58,635 nucleotides of DNA from an uncultured Eubacteriales bacterium (GTDB lineage: Bacteria > Bacillota > Clostridia > Oscillospirales > Acutalibacteraceae). Position 1 is the stretch's first letter. The number at the start of each line of letters is the position of its first letter. The position numbers were made by a program, and so were the translations under genes. Shown piece after piece: positions 32,622 through 41,520 of the stretch. The notes under the pieces are model-generated. The model had not been told where the DNA came from. It searched no databases and was given only the letters and a program-made list of their open reading frames with translations. Where the stretch lies: positions 1-58,635 of the forward strand of contig OMUY01000079.1 in the NCBI GenBank assembly GCA_900314355.1. The letters are read 5' to 3'.

Positions 32622-32984
32622 TTATTTTCCGGAATCGTTGTTTGTGCAGACGATATCAACGCCTGTTCCGCATACGTCTTTTATAAAGACGTCGCCGATT
32701 TTTACGGGAGCTTTTACGGTTACTTTGTCAATTTCCTTCATTACGTCAAAAATCTTTCCCTTCGGAATAGGTGATGACGTTTTGCAGGGAACTACGGGAT
32801 TTTTTCCTCCGATAAGTTTCACTGTTGAGTGAATATTTCTTTCGGGATTTACAATCTCCGTCCTCGCGTATTTTTCTCCTCTCGGGCAAGTATTGCCTGT
32901 GACGGAAATAACGTTTGTACCCTCATATTCTACCGTAATATTGCAGCCTCTGGGGCATGTTACGCAAATCATGTCTTTTTTCAT
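32622..32984 (-). CDS. DUF1667 domain protein
   Basis: 120 residues with CVTCPRGC (about 7-14) and CPRGEKYA (about 33-40), then a further Cys in VPCKTSSPI and a VCGTGVDIVCTN end. The Cys pattern suggests an Fe-S or metal site. DUF1667 proteins are the usual third partner of a GlpA-like dehydrogenase and a TrxB-like FAD protein in clostridia, here three bases after the FAD gene. It is probably the electron-transfer subunit of the complex. Confidence 0.9.
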   Translation of the reverse strand: MKKDMICVTCPRGCNITVEYEGTNVISVTGNTCPRGEKYARTEIVNPERNIHSTVKLIGGKNPVVPCKTSSPIPKGKIFDVMKEIDKVTVKAPVKIGDVFIKDVCGTGVDIVCTNNDSGK

Positions 32985-32987
32985 CGT

Positions 32988-34247
32988 TTATGCCTCCTCT
33001 ACATATACAGAAACCTTGCTGTCCTGATTCAAGCCGTCAATAACGTCTTTTGGAAGGAGAACGTCTTCCATCTCACCGGGAGCGAGCTTTATGTGTTTTT
33101 TGTTTGAAACAATCTTGCCGTCAGCTTCTACTACAAGTCTCGCGTTTTTGTAGATAGCTCCGACTCTCAAATAAAGCTTGATGTCCTCACCCGATTTGAT
33201 GTTTATTCTCTGGGGAACGATGTATCTGACGCCATGGCCGGGAGTTGTATTGATATATACTTTCTCCTTAGGTCCTTCGCCGAGGATATATTTAGCGGCG
33301 CCTTCACCGGCGAGCTGAGCTTCTCTTGTGACGAAATCTACGAGGTCGTGAACCTGAAGTACGTTTCCACACGCGAATATTCCGTCTTTCTCGGTCTCTC
33401 TCATCTCATTTACGACAGCGCCCTTTGTAACTCTGTCAAGCGGTATATTCGCCTGCTTTGTCAGCTCGTTTTCCGGTATAAGACCGACAGAAAGAAGGAG
33501 AAGATCGCAGTCTATATATTCTTCCGTTCCCGGAATAGGCTGCATTTTGTCGTCTACTTTGGCGATTGTAACGCCCTCGAGCCTCTCTTTTCCGTGAGTA
33601 GCGACTACCGTGGTGGAAAGTTTTAACGGAATATTGTAGTCGTTAAGGCACTGAACTATATTTCTCGTAAGTCCGCCTGAGAAAGGCATAATTTCGCATA
33701 CAACCTTGACCTCCGCGCCTTCAAGCGTCATTCTTCTTGCCATGATAAGACCGATATCTCCGGAGCCGAGGATTACGACTTTTTTACCGGGCATGTATCC
33801 TTCAATATTTACATATCTCTGAGCTGTTCCGGCAGTCATGATTCCCGACGGACGAGTGCCTGCCATCTGAAGAGCTCCTCTCGGTCTTTCTCTGCATCCC
33901 ATAGCGAGAACTATTGCTTTCGCCTGAATTTTCAGAAGACCCTCGTCCGAAGACGCGGCAGTGACTACTTTGTTGTCGTCAATCGAAAGAACCATAGTGT
34001 TCAATTTCACGTCTACGGTCGATTTTTTAACGAGCTGAATAAATCTGTCGGCATATTCCGGTCCCGAAAGCTCTTCTCCGAAATAATCAAGTCCGAAACC
34101 TGTGTGAATGCACTGTTCAAGTATTCCGCCGAGTGATTCCGCTCTTTCAAGAATAACGATTTTCTTGACTCCACATTCTTCCGCTTTGAGGGCTGCCGCC
34201 ATTCCGGCAGGACCTCCGCCGATAACTACCAAATCATAATTTATCAT
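32988..34247 (-). CDS. FAD/NAD-dependent oxidoreductase of a glycerol-3-phosphate dehydrogenase set
   Basis: 419 residues. FAD-binding GGGPAGMAA (about 9-17); an NAD-binding GSGDIGLIMARR motif (about 157-168); and GIFACGNVLQVHDLVDFV near 290, the usual FAD end motif. The CIHTGF motif after the FAD site is typical of this family. The C-terminal 90 residues are beta-rich. It probably passes electrons between the GlpA-like subunit and NAD or another carrier. It is encoded between GlpA-like (12-base gap) and DUF1667 (3-base gap) proteins. Confidence 0.9.
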   Translation of the reverse strand: MINYDLVVIGGGPAGMAAALKAEECGVKKIVILERAESLGGILEQCIHTGFGLDYFGEELSGPEYADRFIQLVKKSTVDVKLNTMVLSIDDNKVVTAASSDEGLLKIQAKAIVLAMGCRERPRGALQMAGTRPSGIMTAGTAQRYVNIEGYMPGKKVVILGSGDIGLIMARRMTLEGAEVKVVCEIMPFSGGLTRNIVQCLNDYNIPLKLSTTVVATHGKERLEGVTIAKVDDKMQPIPGTEEYIDCDLLLLSVGLIPENELTKQANIPLDRVTKGAVVNEMRETEKDGIFACGNVLQVHDLVDFVTREAQLAGEGAAKYILGEGPKEKVYINTTPGHGVRYIVPQRINIKSGEDIKLYLRVGAIYKNARLVVEADGKIVSNKKHIKLAPGEMEDVLLPKDVIDGLNQDSKVSVYVEEA

Positions 34248-34259
34248 TATTCCCGCACC

Positions 34260-35693
34260 TCACTTTGTCTTTCCGATGACGATTTTTGAATTTCCGCCGA
34301 ATTTTGTAATCTCGTCAATATCGACACCGAGTTCCTTGGCGAGAATAGAAACGACTTTCGTGCCGCAGAAGCCGCCCTGGCATCTGCCCATACCGGCTCT
34401 CGTTCTTCTCTTTACTCCGTCAACGTCTCTTGCGCCGGCCGGTGCGTGGATCGCGTCTAATATTTCACCTTCGGTGACAGTCTCGCATCTGCAGATTATT
34501 CTGCCGTAAGCGGGATTTTTCTTAATAAGTTCGGCTCTTTGTTCGTCGGTCATATGTCTGAATCTGACAGGCTCTTTTCTCGAATCGTCGTAATCGGATT
34601 TTACCTGAACGTCGGGTATGAGTTTTTCTACTATTCCGGCAATTCTTTGAGCGATAGCCGGAGCAGATGAAAGTCCAGGCGACTCAATTCCGGCAGCATT
34701 AATAAGTCTCGGATTTTTCTTTGACTGTTCTACAATAAATTCGTGAGCGAGGCTGTGAGCTCTGAGTCCGGTGAACGATGTGATGGCGTCTCTCGCGGAA
34801 ACCTGAGGAACGGATTTTGTGGCGATTGATTTAACTTTGTTCAATCCTTCCCATGTTGTGCCCAAGTCGGACTTGTCGTCAACGTCTTCGCTTGTAGGTC
34901 CCAAAAGAAGGTTGCCGTCGACAGTCTGAGCCACAAGTATACCTTTGCCCATTTTTGTGGGACACTGAAAGATAGTGTGATTTACCGTATTGCCTACAGA
35001 TCTGTCAAGAAGGAAATATTCTCCTCTTCTCGCAACGATTTTAATTGTGTCGTCGCCTGCCATTTTTGCTATTTCATCCGCGTAAACGCCTGCCGCGTTA
35101 ATGATGTATTTAGCCTTTATTTCACCCTGAGTAGTGTCAAGTGTGAGCTCGTCTTTTCCTGTCGATATTCCCTTTACTTCGCAGTTTCTGATAAACTCAA
35201 CGCCGTTTGTGACAGCGCATTCCGCAGCCGCGATAGTCAATTCGTAAGGGCACACTATTCCGGCGGTAGGAGCGTAAAGAGCCGCCATAGCCGCATCGGA
35301 AATATTCGGCTCCATTTCTTTGAGTTCCTTTTTTGATATTATTCTCATATCCGGAACTCCGTTTTTAACGCCTCTTTCGTAAAGTTCATTCAGGTGGTCT
35401 ACTTCCTCATCAGAAAAAGCGATTACAAGAGAGCCGTTGTTCTTGTAGGGAACATGAAGCTTTTCGCATGTTTCCTTCATCATAGAACAGCCTTTTACGT
35501 TCATTTCCGCCATGAGCGAACCGGGTTCCGCGTCAAAGCCTGCATGAACGATGCCGCTGTTCGCCTTAGACGAACCCATGGCGACGTCGTTAGCTTTTTC
35601 AAGCAGCGCGACTTTGAGGTTGAACTTTGAAACAGCTCTTGCGGTCATCGCTCCGGTGACTCCGGCGCCTATAATCGCGATGTCATAAGTCAT
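34260..35693 (-). CDS. GlpA-like FAD-dependent dehydrogenase with BFD-type [2Fe-2S] domain
   Basis: 477 residues. N-terminal FAD motif GAGVTGAMTARAV (about 7-19), then MGSSKANSGIVHAGFDAEPG as in DAO-family glycerol-3-phosphate and 2-hydroxyglutarate dehydrogenases. A C-terminal BFD-like domain holds four Cys (ICRCETV and MGRCQGGFCGTKV, about 404-450). With the two partners it forms the clostridial three-component anaerobic glycerol-3-phosphate dehydrogenase; direct experimental substrate is not known for this one. AAGGAG precedes the ATG, and a good promoter lies at 35781-35809. Confidence 0.9.
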   Translation of the reverse strand: MTYDIAIIGAGVTGAMTARAVSKFNLKVALLEKANDVAMGSSKANSGIVHAGFDAEPGSLMAEMNVKGCSMMKETCEKLHVPYKNNGSLVIAFSDEEVDHLNELYERGVKNGVPDMRIISKKELKEMEPNISDAAMAALYAPTAGIVCPYELTIAAAECAVTNGVEFIRNCEVKGISTGKDELTLDTTQGEIKAKYIINAAGVYADEIAKMAGDDTIKIVARRGEYFLLDRSVGNTVNHTIFQCPTKMGKGILVAQTVDGNLLLGPTSEDVDDKSDLGTTWEGLNKVKSIATKSVPQVSARDAITSFTGLRAHSLAHEFIVEQSKKNPRLINAAGIESPGLSSAPAIAQRIAGIVEKLIPDVQVKSDYDDSRKEPVRFRHMTDEQRAELIKKNPAYGRIICRCETVTEGEILDAIHAPAGARDVDGVKRRTRAGMGRCQGGFCGTKVVSILAKELGVDIDEITKFGGNSKIVIGKTK

Positions 35694-35780
35694 TTCGAGA
35701 TTTCTCCTTAAAAATATTATAAATTATTTTCTTAAATAATATGCTGATGCGCACTTAGTTATTATTTTAACAAATAAGAT

Positions 35781-35809
35781 ATTATATTTCAACAGTTAAT
35801 TCAATTAAA
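35781..35809 (-). promoter_or_regulatory. promoter of the GlpA-like operon
   Basis: On the minus strand TTTAAT (35809-35804), 17 bases, TATAAT (35786-35781), about 88 bases upstream of the ATG. Confidence 0.65.
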
Positions 35810-35818
35810 TTGCGGCGA

Positions 35819-36652
35819 TTATTTTAAAATTTTGTCTAGAAGAGTATAAGGAACTTTAAAATCTTTATCGGCAAGACCTAATTCATGACCAGGTCTGAAT
35901 TCTCCGTGAAAATCAGAGCCGCCCGACAGGATTAAATCGAGCTTTTCCGCCCATCCGCAGAATTTTTTGATTTCTTCGTGAGTATATTCGGCGTAATATC
36001 CTTCTATGCCGTCAAGTCCTTTTTCTTTTAAAGATTTTAGGTATTCAAATTTTCTTTCATCGTCAAATTTCATCTGGTTTAGATGTGCCGCTATCGCTTT
36101 TCCTCCGGATAAGTGAATTAAATTGATTGCCTCTTCGTCGGTGACCGATTCCCTCGGGATAAATGCCGGCGCCCCTTTTTTCAGATATTTTTCAAACGCC
36201 TCAGGAACCGATTTACAATATCCCTTTTCCACAAGCGCCATAGCGATATGGCTCCTGCCTGTGAAATGAGTCGGCGATAGTTTCTTTACATCGTCAAAAG
36301 TTATGTCTAAACCGAGACTTTCAAGTTTTTTAACCATGGCCTCGTTTCGTTCGTTTCTTTTCATTACAAGGTAATCAAGCTTTTTTTTAATAGGCTCCGG
36401 ATCGTCTCTGAAGTTTAGTCCCACCATATGAACCTCTGAATCGGGATTTGTTACAGAAAACTCTATGCCGTTTATGAATAACAGATTTTTTCCGGCGGCT
36501 GCTTTTCTCGCTTCTTCAAGCCCGGAAATCGTGTCGTGGTCTGTCAGCGCAAGTGCGTACAGCCCGAGTTTTTCGGCTTTTTCCACAAGCTTCGTCGGGG
36601 TATATATACCGTCTGAAAATGTTGAATGAGTATGAAGATCTATATATTTCAT
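35819..36652 (-). CDS. PHP-domain phosphoesterase (RNase AM/TrpH-like)
   Basis: 277 residues. Metal-binding motifs are DLHTHSTFSDG (about 5-15), TDHDT (about 37-41), INGIEFS (Glu, about 60-66), a mid-domain His in IAAHLNQ and GGSDFHG near the end. This is the layout of cytoplasmic PHP enzymes that hydrolyse 3',5'-bisphosphonucleotides or trim RNA 5' ends. It follows the Cys-cluster gene by 27 bases and probably shares its transcript. Confidence 0.9.
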   Translation of the reverse strand: MKYIDLHTHSTFSDGIYTPTKLVEKAEKLGLYALALTDHDTISGLEEARKAAAGKNLLFINGIEFSVTNPDSEVHMVGLNFRDDPEPIKKKLDYLVMKRNERNEAMVKKLESLGLDITFDDVKKLSPTHFTGRSHIAMALVEKGYCKSVPEAFEKYLKKGAPAFIPRESVTDEEAINLIHLSGGKAIAAHLNQMKFDDERKFEYLKSLKEKGLDGIEGYYAEYTHEEIKKFCGWAEKLDLILSGGSDFHGEFRPGHELGLADKDFKVPYTLLDKILK

Positions 36653-36679
36653 TTTTCCTCTTTCTATTTCTGTAATTTA

Positions 36680-37165
36680 TTATTTTCCGAAAAGCATTTC
36701 CGTCAATTTTTCCGCATCATCTATTTCTTCGTTTGTCTCGTCTATAAATTTTTTGATTTCAGGGCTTTGAAAAAGATATTTTTCCGCACGAAAAACAGCT
36801 CTGACAAATTTTCTGTCGGGCTTTATGAATCCGTTTACAAGAGGGCAGATGGAATAAGCCCTTAAATCAAATCTTATGTCGGCATTTTTCTCTGTCATAA
36901 CGGGGAAGAACGGGAAAATCATACATGAAAGCGGTCTGTCGACCCTTTCGCAATTACCGCCGCAAAATACGGTATTTCCGATTATCTTGAATTTGTTGTC
37001 CGTAACTTTTTCTCCGGGAAAGAGCCTCATGCCTTTTTCATCCGGACCCTTGCAGCATAATTTGCCGCACATTTTTCCGCAGTCCGACTTTAGCGGAGTA
37101 ACATTTTTTAAAATATCTTTGGCTTTTTTTACCAGGATTTCAGGGTTTGTTATTTTGTCTGTCAT
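36680..37165 (-). CDS. cysteine-cluster protein (YkgJ-like)
   Basis: 161 residues with DCGKMCGKLCCKGPDEKGM (five Cys, about 28-40), FCGGNCERVDRPLSCMIFPF (three Cys) and SICPL, the pattern of the YkgJ-type zinc/iron cysteine cluster family with unknown function. LFPGE is typical of clostridial members. There is no signal peptide. The ATG at 37165 has only a weak ribosome site. It is upstream partner of the PHP gene. Confidence 0.8.
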   Translation of the reverse strand: MTDKITNPEILVKKAKDILKNVTPLKSDCGKMCGKLCCKGPDEKGMRLFPGEKVTDNKFKIIGNTVFCGGNCERVDRPLSCMIFPFFPVMTEKNADIRFDLRAYSICPLVNGFIKPDRKFVRAVFRAEKYLFQSPEIKKFIDETNEEIDDAEKLTEMLFGK

Positions 37166-37296
37166 CTTTTTGAAAATATAATATGTGAAAAATTTATTAT
37201 ATTATATAAATTATAATAAACCATGTCAAATATTTGTCTTTATAAAAAAATCCATGAAATTTTTCGAGCCCGGTTGTTAAAATTCGTTTTTGTCAC

Positions 37297-37325
37297 TTGA
37301 TAATAAATCTTCTGTATGTTAATAT
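37297..37325 (+). promoter_or_regulatory. promoter of the ABC exporter pair
   Basis: TTGATA (37297-37302), 17 bases, TAATAT (37320-37325), about 90 bases before the first ATG. Confidence 0.6.
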
Positions 37326-37421
37326 TACATATATTTTAAAGGTTAACTAAATAAGATTTTTTAATAATTTTATTTTATGGTCAAAAATAGGCGAATTTTT
37401 TTGTTGTAAAGCTGTGAATAT

Positions 37422-39398
37422 ATGAAAAAGATTTTTAAAATGCTCAAGCCGTTCAAGGGAACGCTTATAGCGGCGATAATTTTTTCGGCGCTGTATTCTC
37501 TTTTGCAGATACTTCTGCCTGTCTACACGAAAGAGATAATGTCAAAAGGTATAATCGCCGGAGATATGAATGAGATAATCAGGTATGGTCTTATTATGCT
37601 CGGACTTACTCTGATAGGCGTAGCGACGTCAATATTAAATACGTATTTTTCTACTAAGACGTCGGTAAATTATGCGATGAATATCAGAAATCAGGTGTTT
37701 ACAAAAGTCTCTTACCTCGCGCAGTCCGATGTCGATAAAATAGGCGTCTCGTCGCTTATGACGAGGACTACAAACGATGTTGTTCAGGTTCACAATTTTA
37801 TATTGTCGGCAATGAAATCAATTCTGCCTGTGCCTATTATGCTAATCGGCGGACTCGTAATGGCTCATTCCGTAAACGCTAAACTTCTTAAACTTATTTT
37901 AATAGTGATTCCTGTTCTTCTTGTAATATTGATTGTAATACTGATTTTCATCATGCCGATGTATTCTAAAATACAGAAACTGCTTGATCAGATTAATTTC
38001 GTTATGAGAGGAAAAATCGGCGGAATAAGAGTCATAAGAGCGTTCAACAAGACAAAATACGAGGACGACAGGTTTGACGACGCAAACGGTAAGCTTACAA
38101 AACTTTCTCTTAAAGCGTCGAGAATAATGTATTCGCTTCTGCCGATTCTTATGATTTTCGCTTTCGGACTTATCGCTTACATTATTTATATGTGCGTTAT
38201 GGATGCGACTAAGCCCGGAGTCGGCAAGCAGGCGATACTTGACACCATTCCAAACATGTATATGTTCCTCGCTTATTTCACAATGATTATTTCGGCTATT
38301 TCGACTGCAATGACACTTTTTGTTTCTTGGCCGAAAGCGAATATCAGCGCAAAAAGAATAAGCGAAATACTTGATTCGGAAACTGAAATAAAAGATCCCG
38401 AAAATCCCGTGGAACCCGACCCCGAAATAAAAGGAGAGGTTGAGTTTGACAACGTTTCATTCAGATACAAACCCATAAAAAAAGAAGAAAAGAAAAAGCG
38501 CAGGCGTGCGAAATCCAAACCGTCAAAAAATAAAAGCGCGTCTGCCGGGGAAGAAAATAAATCTGATGAAAATAACGGGAAGAAAGAAGAAAATACTTCT
38601 CCCGATGAAAAGGTAACCGAAGAGGAGAAGGAACAGGCGCGTAAAAAAGCCGAGATAATAGCTGCGGACGCGGAAAAAAAGAAAAAGCTTACGGACAGGG
38701 ACGCTGTCCACGACGTTTCTTTCGTTTCGCATAAAGGCGAATACACGGCTGTAATAGGAATTACGGGCTGCGGAAAATCGAGTCTGATAAATCTTATACC
38801 CAGACTTTACGATGTTACTTCCGGCTCTGTTAAAATCGACGGCGTTGACGTAAGAAATATGAAGGCCGAACATCTTCACAAAAAAATAGCTTACATTCCT
38901 CAGCAGAGCTATCTTTTCTCCGGCACAGTCAGGGATAACATAAAATTCGGCAACCCGGACGCTACCGACGCTCAGGTATGGAAAGCCCTTGAGATAGCGC
39001 AGGCCAAGACTTTTGTCTCCGAAATGCCGGAAGGACTTGACTCTCAGATTTCGCAGTCGGGCAAAAACCTTTCCGGAGGACAGAAACAGAGGCTTTGCAT
39101 TGCGAGAGCTATTGTAAAAAATGCGGAAATATATCTTTTTGACGACAGTTTTTCGGCGCTCGATTTGGCGACCGACGCCAGACTTCGTTCGTCGCTCAGA
39201 GCGAATCTGCCGGATGCTGATATTTTTATCGTCGCTCAGAGAGTCGGCACTGTAATAAATGCAGACAGAATAATCGTAATGGACGACGGCAGAGCTGTCG
39301 GCATAGGAACGCATAAGGAACTGATTGAAACTTGCGGCGTGTACAGGGATATAGTTGCGTCTCAGGTTGGTTTGGGCAATGAGGAGGCGGTTTCATGA
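37422..39398 (+). CDS. ABC exporter half, degenerate-site subunit
   Basis: 658 residues: six-helix membrane domain (about 10-310) fused to a nucleotide-binding domain. Walker A is GITGCGKSS (446-454) and the signature LSGGQ (550-554). Walker B ends FDD (573-575) where catalytic Glu is expected, and the H-loop position is Gln (VAQRV, 606). These losses mark the non-hydrolytic site of a heterodimer. An insertion of about 75 residues rich in Lys and Glu (351-427) splits the start of the ATPase domain, between SFRYK and the AVHDVSF strand. The gene overlaps the partner by 4 bases (ATGA). Confidence 0.92.
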   Translation: MKKIFKMLKPFKGTLIAAIIFSALYSLLQILLPVYTKEIMSKGIIAGDMNEIIRYGLIMLGLTLIGVATSILNTYFSTKTSVNYAMNIRNQVFTKVSYLAQSDVDKIGVSSLMTRTTNDVVQVHNFILSAMKSILPVPIMLIGGLVMAHSVNAKLLKLILIVIPVLLVILIVILIFIMPMYSKIQKLLDQINFVMRGKIGGIRVIRAFNKTKYEDDRFDDANGKLTKLSLKASRIMYSLLPILMIFAFGLIAYIIYMCVMDATKPGVGKQAILDTIPNMYMFLAYFTMIISAISTAMTLFVSWPKANISAKRISEILDSETEIKDPENPVEPDPEIKGEVEFDNVSFRYKPIKKEEKKKRRRAKSKPSKNKSASAGEENKSDENNGKKEENTSPDEKVTEEEKEQARKKAEIIAADAEKKKKLTDRDAVHDVSFVSHKGEYTAVIGITGCGKSSLINLIPRLYDVTSGSVKIDGVDVRNMKAEHLHKKIAYIPQQSYLFSGTVRDNIKFGNPDATDAQVWKALEIAQAKTFVSEMPEGLDSQISQSGKNLSGGQKQRLCIARAIVKNAEIYLFDDSFSALDLATDARLRSSLRANLPDADIFIVAQRVGTVINADRIIVMDDGRAVGIGTHKELIETCGVYRDIVASQVGLGNEEAVS

Positions 39399-41347
39399 GC
39401 AGAAAGAACAAAGTCAAGACGGAAGACGAGATGATGTACTCGGATGAGATGCGACTTGAAGCCAAATACTCATCTTACAACAAACGTTCATCGAATAAAA
39501 ATCAGGTAAAAGATGCCAAAGGCACGTTCAGACGCTTTATATTGTTATTGAAACCTTATTCCGTGTCTGTTATTTTCGTTCTTATCTGTTCGATAGGCGT
39601 AACTCTTGTCGACGTTGTCTCTCCGGATTTTATGGCGAATGTAATAGACACGTTGCAGACGTCTATTGAAAATTTCGCAAATAACGGCACTCCGATTTCA
39701 TTCGGTTCTGTTGCACAGAAAGGCACGGTCTGGTACGAGCTGTTTTTAATAGGCTTGCTATATGTCGGTCAGTCGATACTCACGTTTTTACAGCAGTTTG
39801 TAGGCGCGGGAATTTCCCAGAAACTTGTTTTCAATTTGAGAAAAGACGCCAACGAAAAACTTTCAAGAGTCCCGTTAAGCTATTTCGACAACAACACAAA
39901 AGGCGAAATAATCTCCAAGGTTGTAAATGATATCGACAACGTATCCGGCTCTCTTCAGTCTACGTTCATCTCTGTAATCACAGCCGCAATAAAGGTTGTC
40001 GGTTCTCTTTACATGATGCTCAGGACAGGGAACTTTGTAATGACTTTAGTCGCGATTATTCTTGTTCCGGTAAGCGGACTTCTTTCTTACAAGGTTTCGA
40101 GAATTTCAAAAAAATGGTTCAAAAAATATTGGGCGTCTATGGGAGCTCTTACCGGTCATGTGGAGGAGATGTTTACCGGTCACAACATAGTCAGAATATT
40201 CAATCACGAAAAACAGTCGATAAAGGAATTTAAGGAAATAAACTATAATTTAAAACACAATTCCTTTGTCGCCAATATGATTTCAGGAATTTTAAATCCC
40301 GTTTTGACTCTCATTTCAAATGTAAACTATGTTCTTCTCTGCATATTCGGAGGCTGCTATTATATAGGCACATGGTTTTTGTCGGGCAGAAAAATACCCG
40401 TCGGCAATAGAATGGGACTCGGTTCGATTCAGGCTTTTCTGAGCTATTCGTCAAATTTCTCGTCGCCTATTCTGTCAATTTCATCTATGATAAACTCAAT
40501 CCAGTCATCGCTCGCGTCGGCGGAGAGAGTTTTCGCCCTGCTCGACGAAAAGGAAATGTCTAAAGACGATACGACAAACGACAATAAGGAAAATCTCAAC
40601 AGCGAAGTTAAATTTGAAAATGTCTCCTTCAGGTATCTTCCCGATAAGCCTTTGATAGAAAATTTCAATCTTACCGCGGAGCCGGGCGAGACTGTCGCCA
40701 TAGTCGGGCCTACAGGAGCCGGAAAGACTACAATAGTAAATCTTTTGATGAGATTTTACGAGGTCGATTCCGGCGCAATACTTCTTGACGGAGTTGATAT
40801 CAGAACAATGTCAAGAGATAAACTCAGAGAAAACTTCGGTATGGTTCTTCAGGACACGTGGCTTTTCAAGGGAACCATAAAGGAAAATATATCTTACGGC
40901 TGTGACGGCGCTACTGACGAGCAGATTATTGAGGCGGCGAAGGTCGCAAATATTCATGATTATATCATGACTATGAAAAAAGGCTATGACACGGAGATTA
41001 CAGAAGACGGAACAAATCTTTCGCAGGGTCAGAGACAGCTTATTACAATAGCGAGAGCCGTACTCAGAAATCCGAAGGTTTTGATTCTTGACGAAGCCAC
41101 ATCGTCTGTAGATACAAGAACGGAAATCCTTATTCAGGAAGCTATGGACAAGCTTATGGAGAACAGAACCGCGTTTGTAATTGCACACAGACTTACTACG
41201 ATAAAAAATGCCGATAAAATAATCGTAATGAGAAAAGGCAGAATTGTTGAGACCGGAAATCATGAATCTCTGATGAAAGAAAACGGATTTTACGCGTCGC
41301 TTTACAATTCGCAGTACACGGGCGGTATACCAGAAGACGCCGAATAA
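39395..41347 (+). CDS. ABC exporter half, catalytic subunit
   Basis: 650 residues: a basic N-terminal extension of about 45 residues, six transmembrane helices and a complete ATPase. Walker A is GPTGAGKTT, the signature LSQGQRQ, Walker B VLILDEATSSVD with the catalytic Glu, and H-loop IAHRLTT. With the preceding gene it forms a heterodimeric multidrug- or lipid-type exporter. The signature here reads LSQGQ rather than LSGGQ. No regulator is adjacent; the substrate is unknown. Confidence 0.93.
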   Translation: MSRKNKVKTEDEMMYSDEMRLEAKYSSYNKRSSNKNQVKDAKGTFRRFILLLKPYSVSVIFVLICSIGVTLVDVVSPDFMANVIDTLQTSIENFANNGTPISFGSVAQKGTVWYELFLIGLLYVGQSILTFLQQFVGAGISQKLVFNLRKDANEKLSRVPLSYFDNNTKGEIISKVVNDIDNVSGSLQSTFISVITAAIKVVGSLYMMLRTGNFVMTLVAIILVPVSGLLSYKVSRISKKWFKKYWASMGALTGHVEEMFTGHNIVRIFNHEKQSIKEFKEINYNLKHNSFVANMISGILNPVLTLISNVNYVLLCIFGGCYYIGTWFLSGRKIPVGNRMGLGSIQAFLSYSSNFSSPILSISSMINSIQSSLASAERVFALLDEKEMSKDDTTNDNKENLNSEVKFENVSFRYLPDKPLIENFNLTAEPGETVAIVGPTGAGKTTIVNLLMRFYEVDSGAILLDGVDIRTMSRDKLRENFGMVLQDTWLFKGTIKENISYGCDGATDEQIIEAAKVANIHDYIMTMKKGYDTEITEDGTNLSQGQRQLITIARAVLRNPKVLILDEATSSVDTRTEILIQEAMDKLMENRTAFVIAHRLTTIKNADKIIVMRKGRIVETGNHESLMKENGFYASLYNSQYTGGIPEDAE

Positions 41348-41356
41348 TAATTAATC

Positions 41357-41390
41357 AAAAAAGGAGACGCCGAAAGACGTCTCTTTTTTA
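41357..41390 (+). terminator. terminator of the ABC exporter operon
   Basis: AGGAGACG/CGTCTCTT stem continued by A/T pairs, then a T6 run. Confidence 0.85.
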
Positions 41391-41434
41391 AATAGCACTT
41401 TATGCCGTCGATTGCTAAAATTTTAAAAAAACAC

Positions 41435-41463
41435 TTGACAAATAAAACGGCAGAGTGTATATT
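41435..41463 (+). promoter_or_regulatory. heat-shock operon promoter
   Basis: TTGACA (41435-41440), 17 bases, TATATT (41458-41463), directly upstream of the CIRCE element. Confidence 0.9.
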
Positions 41464-41473
41464 ATAGATAAAG

Positions 41474-41500
41474 TTAGCACTCAAACATATAGAGTGCTAA
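41474..41500 (+). promoter_or_regulatory. CIRCE operator
   Basis: The canonical TTAGCACTC-N9-GAGTGCTAA with no mismatch, beginning four to five bases after the expected transcription start. HrcA dimers bind it and repress the operon until heat shock titrates GroEL-assisted HrcA folding. Confidence 0.97.
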
Positions 41501-41520
41501 CAAATAAAGAGGATAATAAA

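Noticed and set aside
38523-39314. 263-codon open frame antisense to the first ABC exporter gene
   Set aside because: Biased codon use of the real gene leaves the opposite strand open; no ribosome site, no recognisable domain.
41455-41520. Upstream extension of hrcA
   Set aside because: It would translate through the -10 box and the CIRCE operator; the ATG at 41521 has the ribosome site and normal family length.
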